This document shows positions 27,683 through 36,860 of a DNA stretch of 45,303 nt, piece by piece; position 1 is the first letter of the stretch, and each line of letters begins with the position of its first letter. A model generated the notes under the pieces. The model searched no databases and was not told the origin of the DNA. It was given only the letters and a program-made list of their open reading frames with translations. A program made the translations under genes and the position numbers. Source of the stretch: an uncultured Clostridia bacterium (GTDB lineage Bacteria > Bacillota > DTU014); NCBI GenBank assembly GCA_900016865.1, contig FIZI01000016.1, positions 1 through 45,303 of the forward strand. The letters run 5' to 3'.

Positions 27683-28999
27683 GTGTCCGCAGTCGTCTTT
27701 GTTAGGCGCCGAAAGCTCTCTGCGCTGCTCGTGTTCGCCTGCCTGCTGGCTTCATGGTGCGTTTACCAGTCCAAACGCCCGTCATGGGAAGCAGCATCGC
27801 GGATTCGAGACGCGGTGTCCGGTAGGACTGTGGTTATAGACGCGGGACATGGAGGAATGGATCCCGGGGCAGTCGGCAGGTCGGGGACCAGAGAAGCAGA
27901 CGTCGTTCTCTCAATAGCCTTGAGACTGCGGTCACTGTTAAATAGAGCAGGTGTAGAGGTGGTCATGACGCGGGTCGATGACTATGACCTGGCCGGAGCT
28001 GTCGGCTCGGCTCCGGCGGTTCGCAAGCGCCATGATTTGCAAGAGCGGGTTCGCTTGATCAAAGAGGCGAGTCCTGATCTCACTGTCAGCATCCACGCAA
28101 ACAGCTTCCCTGAGCCCATCTGGTCCGGCGCACAGACCTTTTTCAAGGAGGGGTGTACAGAGGGAAGGCTGCTGGCAGTCGCTATCCAAGACAGCCTCGT
28201 TCGTGACTTGGGGCCCAATCTGAGAAAGGCGAAGAGCGCAGACCTATACTTGCTCAAGAGGATTGACCCGCCGATAGCCCTCGTCGAGGTCGGGTTTTTG
28301 TCAAACTATAGAGAGGAGTCTCTCCTGGCGACCGCAGAGTATCAGCAGAGGGTGGCGGAGGCTGTGTTCTCCGGAATCGTCAGTTATCTTGTTGGTTTGG
28401 ACTCGCGGAGCCGGGCCTACGGCAGTAGCCTTGACAGCGAACATAGTGTATCTGGCGGCATGTCTGTCAGGGACGGGTTGTTTGCGTCTCCGGACCTGCC
28501 GCCAATAGAGTCTGCTCAGCCCGGAAATCCACTCTCCAGGACTGTGGACGATTCGTTTGTTTATACGAGCGCTCTGTACTTCGCTGCACCAACGAATCTT
28601 CAAGACGGCCTTGCGGCTGAACAGAGGTCCGTTGTCCTGCGCAGCGACAAAGCGTCGACTGAAGAGCTCGCTCGAACGCTCCTTGAAGAGTTGATTGCCG
28701 GGCCGGGAGAGAAGAGCGTTTTGACACCTGTGCTGCCTAAGGGGACAAAGATCAGAGAGGTAACTGTCCGCGACGGCTTGGCGACAGTGGATCTTGACGG
28801 CGCTCTCCTTGAAACATACTGGGGCGGCAGTCGCAGTGAGGAGCTGACTGTGTACTCAATAGTCAATACTCTTTGCAGTCTCGACGGCATAGACAGAGTT
28901 CAGTTGGCAGTCGACGGCAGATCGGATGTGAGTATTGCAGGGCATATGGTGCTTGATGCTCAGTTCACTTACAACCCCTGGGTGATTGCCGAGCCTTGA
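27683..28999 (+). CDS. CwlD-like N-acetylmuramoyl-L-alanine amidase with C-terminal GerMN domain
   Basis: 438 aa. After a membrane anchor (about 11-28) comes an Amidase_3 domain (about 48-236) with zinc ligands His56 ('DAGHGGMDPGA'), Glu71 and His138 ('SIHANS') and catalytic Glu202 ('LVEVGFLSN'). CwlD strips peptides from muramic acid so that cortex muramic-delta-lactam can be made. A linker (about 240-295) leads to a GerMN-type domain (about 296-435), known from GerM of sporulation. GTG 27683 follows GGGGAGGG; GTG 27626 would bury the anchor behind 19 residues. Bacillus CwlD lacks the extra domain. Confidence 0.85.
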   Translation: MSAVVFVRRRKLSALLVFACLLASWCVYQSKRPSWEAASRIRDAVSGRTVVIDAGHGGMDPGAVGRSGTREADVVLSIALRLRSLLNRAGVEVVMTRVDDYDLAGAVGSAPAVRKRHDLQERVRLIKEASPDLTVSIHANSFPEPIWSGAQTFFKEGCTEGRLLAVAIQDSLVRDLGPNLRKAKSADLYLLKRIDPPIALVEVGFLSNYREESLLATAEYQQRVAEAVFSGIVSYLVGLDSRSRAYGSSLDSEHSVSGGMSVRDGLFASPDLPPIESAQPGNPLSRTVDDSFVYTSALYFAAPTNLQDGLAAEQRSVVLRSDKASTEELARTLLEELIAGPGEKSVLTPVLPKGTKIREVTVRDGLATVDLDGALLETYWGGSRSEELTVYSIVNTLCSLDGIDRVQLAVDGRSDVSIAGHMVLDAQFTYNPWVIAEP

Positions 29000-29031
29000 G
29001 GAGAAAGCATTCGGTGGGTTCGCTTGAGACG

Positions 29032-29060
29032 TTGAAAGACAGGTACGTGGGTGATACTAT
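29032..29060 (+). promoter_or_regulatory. Sigma-A type promoter of the MEMO/AMMECR1 operon
   Basis: TTGAAA (29032-29037), a 17-bp spacer, then TACTAT (29055-29060). Five of six and four of six consensus bases match. Transcription would begin near 29067, some 20 nt before the start codon. Confidence 0.5.
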
Positions 29061-29089
29061 GAACTTGAAATGGACAAGGGGTGAGAGAA

Positions 29090-30493
29090 GTGGGTGAATT
29101 GGTTGCGTCTGCCTTGATGCCTCATCCTCCGATAGCTGTCCCTGAAATCGCCGGAGACCGGATCAAAGATGTGTCGACTACGACCAACTCGCTCCGTGAG
29201 ATCTCCAAACGGATCATTGACGCATCGCCCGATCGTATCGTCGTCATTTCGCCTCACTGCCCTTTGTTTAGTGATGCTATTGCGATATTGCATTTCAAGC
29301 AACTCGCGGGAGATTTTGGGCAGTTTGGGTACAGGCATCTATCGTACTCCTTTGACAACGACTGCGAGTTCGCCAGGTCGCTGTCGAAGGCTGCAGGTGA
29401 CGACAGGGTGCCGACAGTGCTGATTGACAGCGGGCGCGCGCGGTCCCTCAGGGTCGATGAACGCTTGGACCACGGTGTCCTCGTTCCCATGCACTTCATC
29501 AATGAAGCCGGGTACAAAGGCTCCTTGGTCTGCATGGGGTTTGCTCTGCTAGGCGTCGAAGACCTGTATAGGTTTGGCATGACGCTCAGGAGAGTGATCG
29601 AGGAGAGTCCTGGGCCGACCGCTGTAATCGCCAGCGGCGATTTGTCGCACAGACTCATGATGGGAGCTCCGGCCGGGTACAGCCCTGATGGACGCAGGTT
29701 TGATGAGACCCTCATGGACAAACTGGGTAAGCGCGATTACTACGGCGTGTTGACGCTGGATCAGGGTCTGATAGAACGAGCGGGTGAATGCGGTTACCGC
29801 TCACTCGTCATACTCCTTGGGTGTTTGGAAGGGTCAGAGACTGAGCCGGAGGTGCTCTCATACGAAGGCCCGTTCGGTGTCGGTTATGGCGTAGTTGACT
29901 TTCGAGTAAGGGGGCTAGGCGGAGCCCGTCTTCTTGACAAGCTAATAAAGCACAGCTCCGAAGAGATCAGAAAGAGGCGTGAAAGCGAGGACGCGTTCGT
30001 CCGTTTGGCTCGACAAGCTGTTGAGAGCTATGTTCGTGAAGGCCGTATCATAGATCCTCCGGAGCCTGTTCCAGAGGGCATGCAGGGCCGCGCCGGCCTG
30101 TTTTGTTCGATCAAGAAGCACGGGCAGCTTAGGGGATGCATCGGCACGATCGAACCTGTGCGGGCAAACATAGCCGAAGAGATCATATACAACGCAATCG
30201 CGGCTGCAACGCAGGATCCGAGGTTTTCGCCAGTGCAAGTTGATGAGTTGAGTTCACTCGTTTACAGTGTGGATGTGCTTGCTGCGCCGGAGCCGATTGA
30301 CAGTGTTGATCAGCTTGACACTGAGAGGTACGGCGTCATAGTCTCGAGCGGCCAAAGGCGAGGGTTGCTGCTGCCGAACCTTGACGGAGTGGACACTGTA
30401 GAAGATCAGGTGCGTATAGCCAGGCAGAAAGCAGGAATCCTGGCAAATGAGCCCGTGACGCTCCAGCGATTTGAGGTGGTGCGTCACGAGTGA
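29090..30493 (+). CDS. AmmeMemoRadiSam protein: MEMO/LigB-like domain fused to AMMECR1
   Basis: 467 aa. The N-terminal half (about 1-275) is a class III extradiol-dioxygenase-like (LigB/MEMO) domain with His12 ('MPHPPI'), His56 ('SPHCP'), His128 and His187 ('SGDLSH') as likely metal ligands. The C-terminal half (about 295-465) is AMMECR1 with the invariant '[10 protein letters not shown]' motif (347-356). The biochemical role of the system is unknown. GTG 29090 is preferred, 8 nt after AAGGGGTG; GTG 29081 is also possible. The stop overlaps the next gene as GTGA. Confidence 0.9.
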   Translation: MGELVASALMPHPPIAVPEIAGDRIKDVSTTTNSLREISKRIIDASPDRIVVISPHCPLFSDAIAILHFKQLAGDFGQFGYRHLSYSFDNDCEFARSLSKAAGDDRVPTVLIDSGRARSLRVDERLDHGVLVPMHFINEAGYKGSLVCMGFALLGVEDLYRFGMTLRRVIEESPGPTAVIASGDLSHRLMMGAPAGYSPDGRRFDETLMDKLGKRDYYGVLTLDQGLIERAGECGYRSLVILLGCLEGSETEPEVLSYEGPFGVGYGVVDFRVRGLGGARLLDKLIKHSSEEIRKRRESEDAFVRLARQAVESYVREGRIIDPPEPVPEGMQGRAGLFCSIKKHGQLRGCIGTIEPVRANIAEEIIYNAIAAATQDPRFSPVQVDELSSLVYSVDVLAAPEPIDSVDQLDTERYGVIVSSGQRRGLLLPNLDGVDTVEDQVRIARQKAGILANEPVTLQRFEVVRHE

Positions 30494-31482
30494 GAGAAGC
30501 CCGGTACTATGAACAGAAGTCGGATCTAGTCCATTGTCTGCTCTGCCCTCAGGGCTGCCGATTGCGTGATGGCCAAGCAGGGCTGTGCCGAGTCAGGCGG
30601 GCTGAGGACGGTAAACTGTACAGCCTCAACTACGCTGAAGTCGCTTCCATTGCGTTGGATCCGGTTGAAAAGAAGCCCTTGTATCATTTCTTCCCGGGGT
30701 CAAGTATTCTGTCTATAGGCTCAGTCGGATGCAACCTGTCCTGTGATTTCTGCCAGAACTACGAGCTTTCCACCAACCAGGCGAACACCGAGACAGTGAG
30801 CCCGGAGGAAATCGTCTCTATCGCCTTGAAGGCGGCTTCACGACACGGAAACATAGGTATATCATATACCTACTCGGAGCCGATTGTGTGGTTTGAGTAC
30901 GTGATGGATGTAGCCGCAAAGGCAAAGGACGCGGGGCTTAAGAACGTGCTTGTCACAAATGGAGAGATCCGCCCAAAACCGCTTGATGAGTTGCTTACGG
31001 TCGTCGATGCTATGAATATCGACGTGAAGGCTTTTAGCAGCCGTTTCTACTCTAAGGTGTGCTCTGGGCCGTTTGAAACCGTTCTACAAACAGTCGAGAA
31101 CGCTGTAGGCAAATGCCACATAGAGGTCACAACTCTCCTCATACCGACTCTCAATGATTCGGATGAGGAGATTCGCTCGCTAGTGCGTTGGCTAGCACAG
31201 CTGGATGAGACAATTCCCCTCCACCTGTCCCGGTACTTCCCGCGCCACCGGATGGGCCTTCCCCCGACACCGCTAGATACCATGAGGAAGGCGTATGATA
31301 TTGCGTCTGAGTCGCTCAAGTACGTCTATCTAGGCAACGTGGGCGACTCGCGATATGCGACAACCTACTGCCTCGAATGTGGACAACCTGTCATACGCAG
31401 GTCGGCATTGCACGGAGTAGATATCGCGCTAGACGCGAAACGTTGCAAAAAGTGCGGTGCCGAGCAGGCGGTAGTCATATAA
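30490..31482 (+). CDS. AmmeMemoRadiSam system radical SAM enzyme
   Basis: 330 aa. The radical SAM cluster is Cys81-x3-Cys85-x2-Cys88 ('GCNLSCDFC'). An N-terminal cysteine set (Cys16, 19, 23, 33) resembles that of pyruvate formate-lyase-activating-like enzymes in this family, and a C-terminal pair of CxxC motifs ('CLEC', 'CKKC') looks like a zinc ribbon. '[13 protein letters not shown]' is a family hallmark. GTG 30490 overlaps the upstream stop by 4 nt, so the two proteins are made together. The substrate is unknown. Confidence 0.93.
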   Translation: MREARYYEQKSDLVHCLLCPQGCRLRDGQAGLCRVRRAEDGKLYSLNYAEVASIALDPVEKKPLYHFFPGSSILSIGSVGCNLSCDFCQNYELSTNQANTETVSPEEIVSIALKAASRHGNIGISYTYSEPIVWFEYVMDVAAKAKDAGLKNVLVTNGEIRPKPLDELLTVVDAMNIDVKAFSSRFYSKVCSGPFETVLQTVENAVGKCHIEVTTLLIPTLNDSDEEIRSLVRWLAQLDETIPLHLSRYFPRHRMGLPPTPLDTMRKAYDIASESLKYVYLGNVGDSRYATTYCLECGQPVIRRSALHGVDIALDAKRCKKCGAEQAVVI

Positions 31483-31494
31483 GCCGGAGCTGAT

Positions 31495-32148
31495 CTAGTT
31501 ACCAACGGGCGATTGCAGGCATCCTGAATCAATCACGATCTGCGACCATGTCTCCATTGTGTCGTAGTACTCGTTCAGACTGCCCGCGTCTACAAAACTC
31601 CCTGACATCATGTCTTTCTCTCGAACAGATATGTTGGCCGAGCTGAGCCGAGCGATGTAGACCAGTCCCAGATGCACACTGCCAACTGAGTTCGAATCGT
31701 CGTTGATCAGGCCGGACAGCACGAACTCAGGCGTCTCACCTAGATAGATCTCCTCGTTGATCTCTCGGTGTAGTCCGTCGGTCAAGATCGATGCAAACAG
31801 GCCACTCGCATTGCATGCCCCATCCGACGCAGAAGTCTCGTCACGGTTTGAGGCGTCGAACTTGTTTATGTGCCCTCCTATCCCAATGGAATGCTTGCCA
31901 ACAAGGCGCTGTTCGGACTGCCGAGACGAACGCTTCACTACATAGACGCTCTCACCGTACATGAAGACCACATAGGGAATGAGTTGTTTGAGAGAAGGGT
32001 CGTTCTCTACGCGCGCCCTCGGCTCGAACCTGTAGTCTGCACTCATTCGGTCGAGGTATGCCTGCAAGTCTTGTGCAATGAACCCCTGCGGCGCTGCTTT
32101 TGGAAAGACAGAGCTGCGGGGAACGACCAATACTTCTTCATCTTTCAT
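31495..32148 (-). CDS. Nudix-like protein with degenerate Nudix box
   Basis: 217 aa, the only clear minus-strand gene. 'HSIGIGGHIN' (86-95) followed by 'HREINEE' (127-133) matches the fold and the core of a Nudix box (REUxEE), but the upstream conserved Glu is replaced (Ser120 by alignment), so the motif is incomplete. It probably belongs to the group of Nudix-domain proteins of unknown substrate. ATG 32148 is supported by GGAGGCGG upstream on the minus strand. It converges on the radical SAM gene with a 12-nt gap and diverges from argC. Confidence 0.75.
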   Translation of the reverse strand: MKDEEVLVVPRSSVFPKAAPQGFIAQDLQAYLDRMSADYRFEPRARVENDPSLKQLIPYVVFMYGESVYVVKRSSRQSEQRLVGKHSIGIGGHINKFDASNRDETSASDGACNASGLFASILTDGLHREINEEIYLGETPEFVLSGLINDDSNSVGSVHLGLVYIARLSSANISVREKDMMSGSFVDAGSLNEYYDTMETWSQIVIDSGCLQSPVGN

Positions 32149-32185
32149 TCTATAGCCGCCTCCTGACTCCGCAGAAACTTGCGGG

Positions 32186-32214
32186 CTTATACATATCGTT
32201 GGCTAGACCAACAA
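32186..32214 (-). promoter_or_regulatory. Candidate promoter of the Nudix-like gene
   Basis: On the minus strand TTGTTG (32214-32209), a 17-bp spacer and TATAAG (32191-32186) form a moderate sigma-A match, about 37 nt before the start codon. Confidence 0.4.
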
Positions 32215-32254
32215 GTTTTCCTGCCCGCATCTAGCTAAAATCTTAAGAAAGGGT

Positions 32255-32272
32255 ATTGCATTAAAATACAAC
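32255..32272 (+). promoter_or_regulatory. ArgR/AhrC-type operator (ARG box)
   Basis: ATTGCATTAAAATACAAC is an 18-bp imperfect palindrome (TTGCAT ... ATACAA) that fits the ARG-box pattern WNTGAATWWWWATTCANW with about three mismatches. It covers the -35 of the argC promoter, the right place for arginine-dependent repression. No argR gene is in the window. Confidence 0.65.
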
Positions 32273-32285
32273 ACGGTGGTATAAT
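32256..32285 (+). promoter_or_regulatory. Promoter of the arginine operon
   Basis: A perfect -10 TATAAT (32280-32285) is preceded, 18 bp upstream, by TTGCAT (32256-32261). The weak -35 lies inside the ARG box. The start of transcription would fall near 32292, about 41 nt before argC. Confidence 0.7.
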
Positions 32286-32332
32286 TATCGCAACTTCGCG
32301 AGCCGTGGGTATCGCGGCAGACATGGGGGAGC

Positions 32333-33379
32333 GTGAGTCGGTTGATTAAGGCAGGTATAGTTGGAGCCTCTGGATATACAGGCGGCGAGCTGGTGAGGTT
32401 GCTCCATGCGCATCCAAACGTGGGTTCTCTAGCTCTCTCCTCCAGGACTTACAGTGGCAAGAAGGTCGGCGATGTGTTCAGTTCTTTGAGGGGGCTTGAC
32501 TATCAATTCGAGGAGCTGACACCTGAGCAGATAGTCGCGGATACAGAAGTTGTTTTTGTGGCCGCACCGCATGGAGTTGCAATGCAGTATGCCCCTATAG
32601 TCGATGCGGCGGGCAAGAAAATGATCGACCTTGGACCTGACTTCCGATTTAGGGACGTTTCAGTATTCGAGCGGTGGTACAAGATACCGCACAGCTGTCC
32701 TGACTTGCTTGCAGACGCAGTGTACGGACTGCCCGAGGTTCACAGGCTCGAGATAGCCGAGGCAACTATCATTGGCAACCCTGGATGCTATCCGACAAGC
32801 ATCATTTTGGCACTGGCTCCTCTGCTCGAAGCAGGTGCGGTTGCGGACGGCTTTGTTATCGCAGACTCGAAGTCCGGTGTCAGTGGAGCGGGCAGAAAGG
32901 CCGATGCCGCCTACAACTTCTGCGAGTTGACTGGAGAGGTGCGCCCATACGGGGTCCTGCATCACAGGCATGTACCTGAGATCGAGCAAGAGTTGTCACT
33001 GCTTGCCAAATCCGGAGTCAAGGCGCTGTTTACTCCACACCTTGTTCCAACAATCCGCGGGATTGTCAGCACTGTGTATGTTTCGATAAAGCCCGACTAT
33101 TCTAAAGAGTCCTTGCGCAGCTTGTTTGAGGAGCGCTATAAAGATGAGCCTTTCATCAGGTTGTTGGGTGAAGGCAGCCATCCGGGCACCAAGGCAGTTT
33201 TGGGGTCCAATTATTGTGACATATCTGTTGATTTCGATGAATCCACGTCAATGGCGGTCGTAGTTTCTGCAATAGACAATCTGGGAAAGGGAGCAGCGTC
33301 TCAGGCTGTGCAGTGCATGAACATCATGTTCGGGCTTGATGAAACTGCGGGAATTGCCGGACTTCCCGTCTTTCCGTAG
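32333..33379 (+). CDS. argC: N-acetyl-gamma-glutamyl-phosphate reductase
   Basis: 348 aa. Third step of ornithine synthesis: NADPH reduction of N-acetylglutamyl phosphate to the semialdehyde. The dinucleotide-binding 'GIVGASGYTGGELVRLL' is at residues 8-24 and the catalytic Cys152 is in 'GNPGCYPT'. GTG 32333 follows GGGGGAG. First gene of a nine-gene arginine operon. Confidence 0.97.
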   Translation: MSRLIKAGIVGASGYTGGELVRLLHAHPNVGSLALSSRTYSGKKVGDVFSSLRGLDYQFEELTPEQIVADTEVVFVAAPHGVAMQYAPIVDAAGKKMIDLGPDFRFRDVSVFERWYKIPHSCPDLLADAVYGLPEVHRLEIAEATIIGNPGCYPTSIILALAPLLEAGAVADGFVIADSKSGVSGAGRKADAAYNFCELTGEVRPYGVLHHRHVPEIEQELSLLAKSGVKALFTPHLVPTIRGIVSTVYVSIKPDYSKESLRSLFEERYKDEPFIRLLGEGSHPGTKAVLGSNYCDISVDFDESTSMAVVVSAIDNLGKGAASQAVQCMNIMFGLDETAGIAGLPVFP

Positions 33380-33423
33380 ACCCGGCAGCCAAGGACGCCT
33401 GATAGCCCTAGGGGGGAGTTCAA

Positions 33424-34644
33424 TTGAAGAGAGACGTGATTGTACTTAAGCAAATACCTAAAGGGATAACTGCAGCAAAGGGGTTTAGGGCAGCGGGGCT
33501 GCATTGTGGGATCAAGCGCAAGAAAAAGGACATGGCTCTTGTGGTATCGGAGGTCCCCGGCAGTGCTGCCGGAGTTTTTACCAAGAACCTTGTGAAAGCT
33601 GCGCCTGCCATAGTTTGTAAGGAGCGAGTCAGCGGAGGCAGCCTTCAAGCTATCTTAGTCTGCAGCGGCAATGCCAACTCTTGCACAGGCAGGAGAGGCC
33701 TGGAGAACGCTTATGCTCTGACCCGCATGGTTGCCCGGCAGCTTGGGATCTCAGAGGACGTTGTGGCAGCCACTTGCACGGGAGTGATTGGCGTGCAATT
33801 GCCCATGGATGTCATAGAAGCCGGTATACAGCAGATTGCAGAGATCGTGTCCGAAGACGGCTTTGACGATGCGGCCGAGGCGATCATGACGACAGACACA
33901 GTCACCAAACAGATAGCGTTTGAGGTCGAGATCGGCGGCTGCACAGTTAGGGTCGGTGGAATGGCCAAGGGGTCAGGCATGGTTCATCCAAACATGGCTA
34001 CCATGCTGGCGTTCATAACCACTGACGCACTGATCAGCGCGCCGGCGCTTCAGGCTGCGCTGTCATCGTCTGTCGACAAGTCGTTCAATATGATCTCTGT
34101 TGACGGTGATACCAGTACAAATGACAGCGTCTTGGCGATTGCAAACGGGATGTCGGGCTGTCCGGAGATCATGCCGGATACTCCCGAGTTCGAGGCATTC
34201 GCTGCTGCTTTGGATGCTGTATGCGTTGAGCTCGCAAAAATGGTAGTGAGGGACGGTGAGGGAGCCTCCAAGCTGATCGAGATCAACGTCAACGGCGCAA
34301 AGTCCGACCAGGATGCCTGTCTCGTAGCAAAGGCGATTGCAACATCCAATCTTGTCAAGACTGCAGTGTTTGGAGAGGACGCGAACTGGGGGCGCATTGT
34401 CTGCGCTGTTGGCTACTCAGGCGCGGCGGTTGACCCCAATCGGATCGATGTAAAGATCGGCGGCATCAAGATGTGCGAGAACGGCGAGAGCTTGGAGTTT
34501 GACGAGGAACTCGCTTCAGAGATCTTGCGAGAGCGTGAGGTCGTGATTCAGGTCGATCTCAATCTTGGAGAGGGAAGAGCGCGGGTGTGGACCTGCGACT
34601 TGACATACGACTACGTAAAGATAAACGCCAGTTATCGTTCGTGA
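33424..34644 (+). CDS. argJ: Glutamate N-acetyltransferase / amino-acid acetyltransferase
   Basis: 406 aa. Transfers acetyl from N-acetylornithine to glutamate, recycling the acetyl group; many members also use acetyl-CoA. The autoprocessing site is Ala192-Thr193 in 'KGSGMVHPNMATML', where Thr193 becomes the nucleophile of the beta chain. The oxyanion 'TG' is kept at 119-120, though the usual preceding Ser is Cys118. TTG 33424 is the start, after GGGGGGAG. Whether it is bifunctional cannot be told from sequence. Confidence 0.95.
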   Translation: MKRDVIVLKQIPKGITAAKGFRAAGLHCGIKRKKKDMALVVSEVPGSAAGVFTKNLVKAAPAIVCKERVSGGSLQAILVCSGNANSCTGRRGLENAYALTRMVARQLGISEDVVAATCTGVIGVQLPMDVIEAGIQQIAEIVSEDGFDDAAEAIMTTDTVTKQIAFEVEIGGCTVRVGGMAKGSGMVHPNMATMLAFITTDALISAPALQAALSSSVDKSFNMISVDGDTSTNDSVLAIANGMSGCPEIMPDTPEFEAFAAALDAVCVELAKMVVRDGEGASKLIEINVNGAKSDQDACLVAKAIATSNLVKTAVFGEDANWGRIVCAVGYSGAAVDPNRIDVKIGGIKMCENGESLEFDEELASEILREREVVIQVDLNLGEGRARVWTCDLTYDYVKINASYRS

Positions 34645-34701
34645 GGTATCTGCAAGAAGACACGCGGCGCATTGAGCCGCCAGATTGGAGATGAGCCAGA
34701 C

Positions 34702-35619
34702 GTGATACGCAAGGGCAGCGATGCAATGGGTTCTGTGATCAAAAAGGCAGAGGTTTTGGTAGAGGCGCTTCCATATATGAGGACGTTTGTCGGCAAGACG
34801 TTTGTCATCAAGTACGGTGGCAGCGCCATGGAGGACCAGGATCTCAAGAAGTCGATTTGCCTCGATCTTGTGCTCCTCAAGTACATAGGGATTCATCCGG
34901 TGATTGTCCATGGCGGCGGGCCTGAGATCACACGCGCTATGGACAGACTCGGCAAGAAACCGACTTTTGTGAATGGGCTCCGCGTGACCGATGCAGAGAC
35001 TATGGAGATCGTCCAGATGGTGCTCGCAGGCAAGGTGAACAAGGAGATTGTGACTCTGCTCAACCAACACGGCGGCAAGGCAGTGGGGCTCACCGGCAAA
35101 GACGGAGACATGATCATCGCTCGAAAGCGGCCTGCTGAAGTCTGTGTCGACAAGAACAGCGGAGAGGCGGTGACTGTAGACCTCGGATATGTCGGAGACA
35201 TCGACCGAGTGGACACCGCGCTGCTCGGGACTCTCAGCCGTGAGGGGTACATCCCTGTGCTGGCGTCGATTGCTGTCGGCTATGACGGCGAAAGCTACAA
35301 CATCAATGCTGACTACGTAGCGAGTGAGGTAGCACAGGCGCTGAAGGCGGAGAAGCTGATTGTCCTTACAGACGTTGAGGGAATATTCGAAGATCCCGAG
35401 CGTGAGGACTCGATTGTTTCTTCCCTCACTGTGGACAGCGCCAGGCAGATGATCGCTGCAGGGCAGATAGACGGCGGGATGATCCCGAAAGTCGAAGCCT
35501 GCATACGAGCTGTTGAAGGCGGAGTGGCACGGACACACATCATAGACGGAAGGCTGCTGCACTCGATCTTGCTCGAGATCTTCACTGACGAAGGCATCGG
35601 CACGATGGTGATCCCATAG
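34702..35619 (+). CDS. argB: Acetylglutamate kinase
   Basis: 305 aa. Phosphorylates N-acetylglutamate. 'VIKYGGSAM' (about 36-44) and 'VIVHGGGPEI' (about 71-80) are the nucleotide and substrate sites. The N-terminal helix 'KAEVLVEALPYM' is the kind found in arginine-inhibited kinases, so feedback inhibition is likely. GTG 34702 follows GGAGATGA at 34687-34694; ATG 34726 (297 aa) and TTG 34672 are alternatives. Confidence 0.94.
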   Translation: MIRKGSDAMGSVIKKAEVLVEALPYMRTFVGKTFVIKYGGSAMEDQDLKKSICLDLVLLKYIGIHPVIVHGGGPEITRAMDRLGKKPTFVNGLRVTDAETMEIVQMVLAGKVNKEIVTLLNQHGGKAVGLTGKDGDMIIARKRPAEVCVDKNSGEAVTVDLGYVGDIDRVDTALLGTLSREGYIPVLASIAVGYDGESYNINADYVASEVAQALKAEKLIVLTDVEGIFEDPEREDSIVSSLTVDSARQMIAAGQIDGGMIPKVEACIRAVEGGVARTHIIDGRLLHSILLEIFTDEGIGTMVIP

Positions 35620-35646
35620 CCCCATTTAGGCAAGGGAGGTTGACTC

Positions 35647-36846
35647 ATGGATACTGGCGAGATAGTCGCTATGACCGATAAGTATGTGATGAATACCTAC
35701 TCGAGGATTCCTATAGCTCCTCTTAAGGGCGTTGGAGCGCGACTCACTGATGCAGCAGGCAACGAGTATCTCGACTTCGTTGCTGGAATAGCAGTCAATT
35801 CGACTGGCCACTGCCATCCCAAGGTTGTGGAGGCGATCTGCAGGCAGGCTTCAGAATTGCTGCACGTCTCAAACCTCTATCACATCAGGGCACAGGCTGA
35901 GCTAGCACGCGTGCTGGTAGAGAACTCCGGCCTCGACAAGGTCTTTTTTTGCAACAGCGGGGCCGAGGCCAACGAGGCAGCCATCAAACTAGCTCGCAGG
36001 TACTCACGCGTAGCCGGGCGAGCCGATGCTTACGAGATCATAACCGCAGTAGGCTCGTTTCACGGCAGGACCATGGGTGCATTGGCTGCAACAGGACAGA
36101 CCAAGTACCATGAAGGGTTTGAACCTCTCGTTCCCGGGTTTTCCTACGTGCCCTTTAACGACTTGAGTGCACTCGAGGCAGAGGTCAGTGACAAGACATG
36201 TGCAATTATGCTCGAGCTGATACAGGGCGAGGGCGGAGTCCATCCTGCTGATCCGCAGTACCTGGAGGGTGTCGCTCGTCTGTGCAGAGAGTCAGGCTTG
36301 CTCTTGATCATTGACGAAGTCCAGACGGGCATAGGTAGAACAGGGTCACTCTTCGCTTACCAGCAGTACGACGGCCTCAAGCCTGACATCGTCACGCTGG
36401 CGAAGGGGTTGGCAAGCGGTGTTCCCATCGGTGCAGTCATGGCTACCGAAGAGGTTTCAGCAGGCTTTGGCCCAGGCAAGCACGCGTCTACGTTTGGTGG
36501 GAATCCGCTTGCGTGCGCAGCGGCCCTTGCTACATTGGATGTGATCTTGAACGACGGGGTATTGGACAATGTGAAAGAAGTAAGCGCCTACTTGATTCAG
36601 AGGCTACAGGAGCTGCAGGCTTCAACAGGCGCAATCGCTGATATCAGAGGCCGCGGCCTCATGGTCGGAATCGAGCTCAAAGAGGCGAAAGCTGCAGCCG
36701 TGCTAGCAGCCTGCCGTAAGAAAGGGCTGCTTGTCCACTGCGCAGGAGACAAGACGCTGCGACTCCTGCCGCCTTTGATCATCGAGAAATCTGATGTAGA
36801 CGAAGCGCTGCGCATTCTTTGCGGCGTTTTGTCCGAACTCCAGTAG
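35647..36846 (+). CDS. argD: Acetylornithine aminotransferase
   Basis: 399 aa PLP enzyme converting N-acetylglutamate semialdehyde to N-acetylornithine. The PLP lysine is Lys253 ('TLAKGLASG'); 'CNSGAEANEAAIKLAR' (102-117) and 'IIDEVQTGIGRTG' (221-233) are class III aminotransferase signatures. ATG 35647 follows GGGAGG. carA starts 14 nt downstream. Confidence 0.96.
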   Translation: MDTGEIVAMTDKYVMNTYSRIPIAPLKGVGARLTDAAGNEYLDFVAGIAVNSTGHCHPKVVEAICRQASELLHVSNLYHIRAQAELARVLVENSGLDKVFFCNSGAEANEAAIKLARRYSRVAGRADAYEIITAVGSFHGRTMGALAATGQTKYHEGFEPLVPGFSYVPFNDLSALEAEVSDKTCAIMLELIQGEGGVHPADPQYLEGVARLCRESGLLLIIDEVQTGIGRTGSLFAYQQYDGLKPDIVTLAKGLASGVPIGAVMATEEVSAGFGPGKHASTFGGNPLACAAALATLDVILNDGVLDNVKEVSAYLIQRLQELQASTGAIADIRGRGLMVGIELKEAKAAAVLAACRKKGLLVHCAGDKTLRLLPPLIIEKSDVDEALRILCGVLSELQ

Positions 36847-36860
36847 ACGGGGGCGAGCAA

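Noticed and set aside
34516-35625. A 369-codon open frame on the minus strand across argB.
   Set aside because: It is antisense to a clearly real gene, has no family resemblance, and reflects the codon structure of argB.
36819-36860. TTG 36819 as carA start.
   Set aside because: It lies inside argD; GTG 36861 gives the conserved CarA N-terminus and a better ribosome-binding site.
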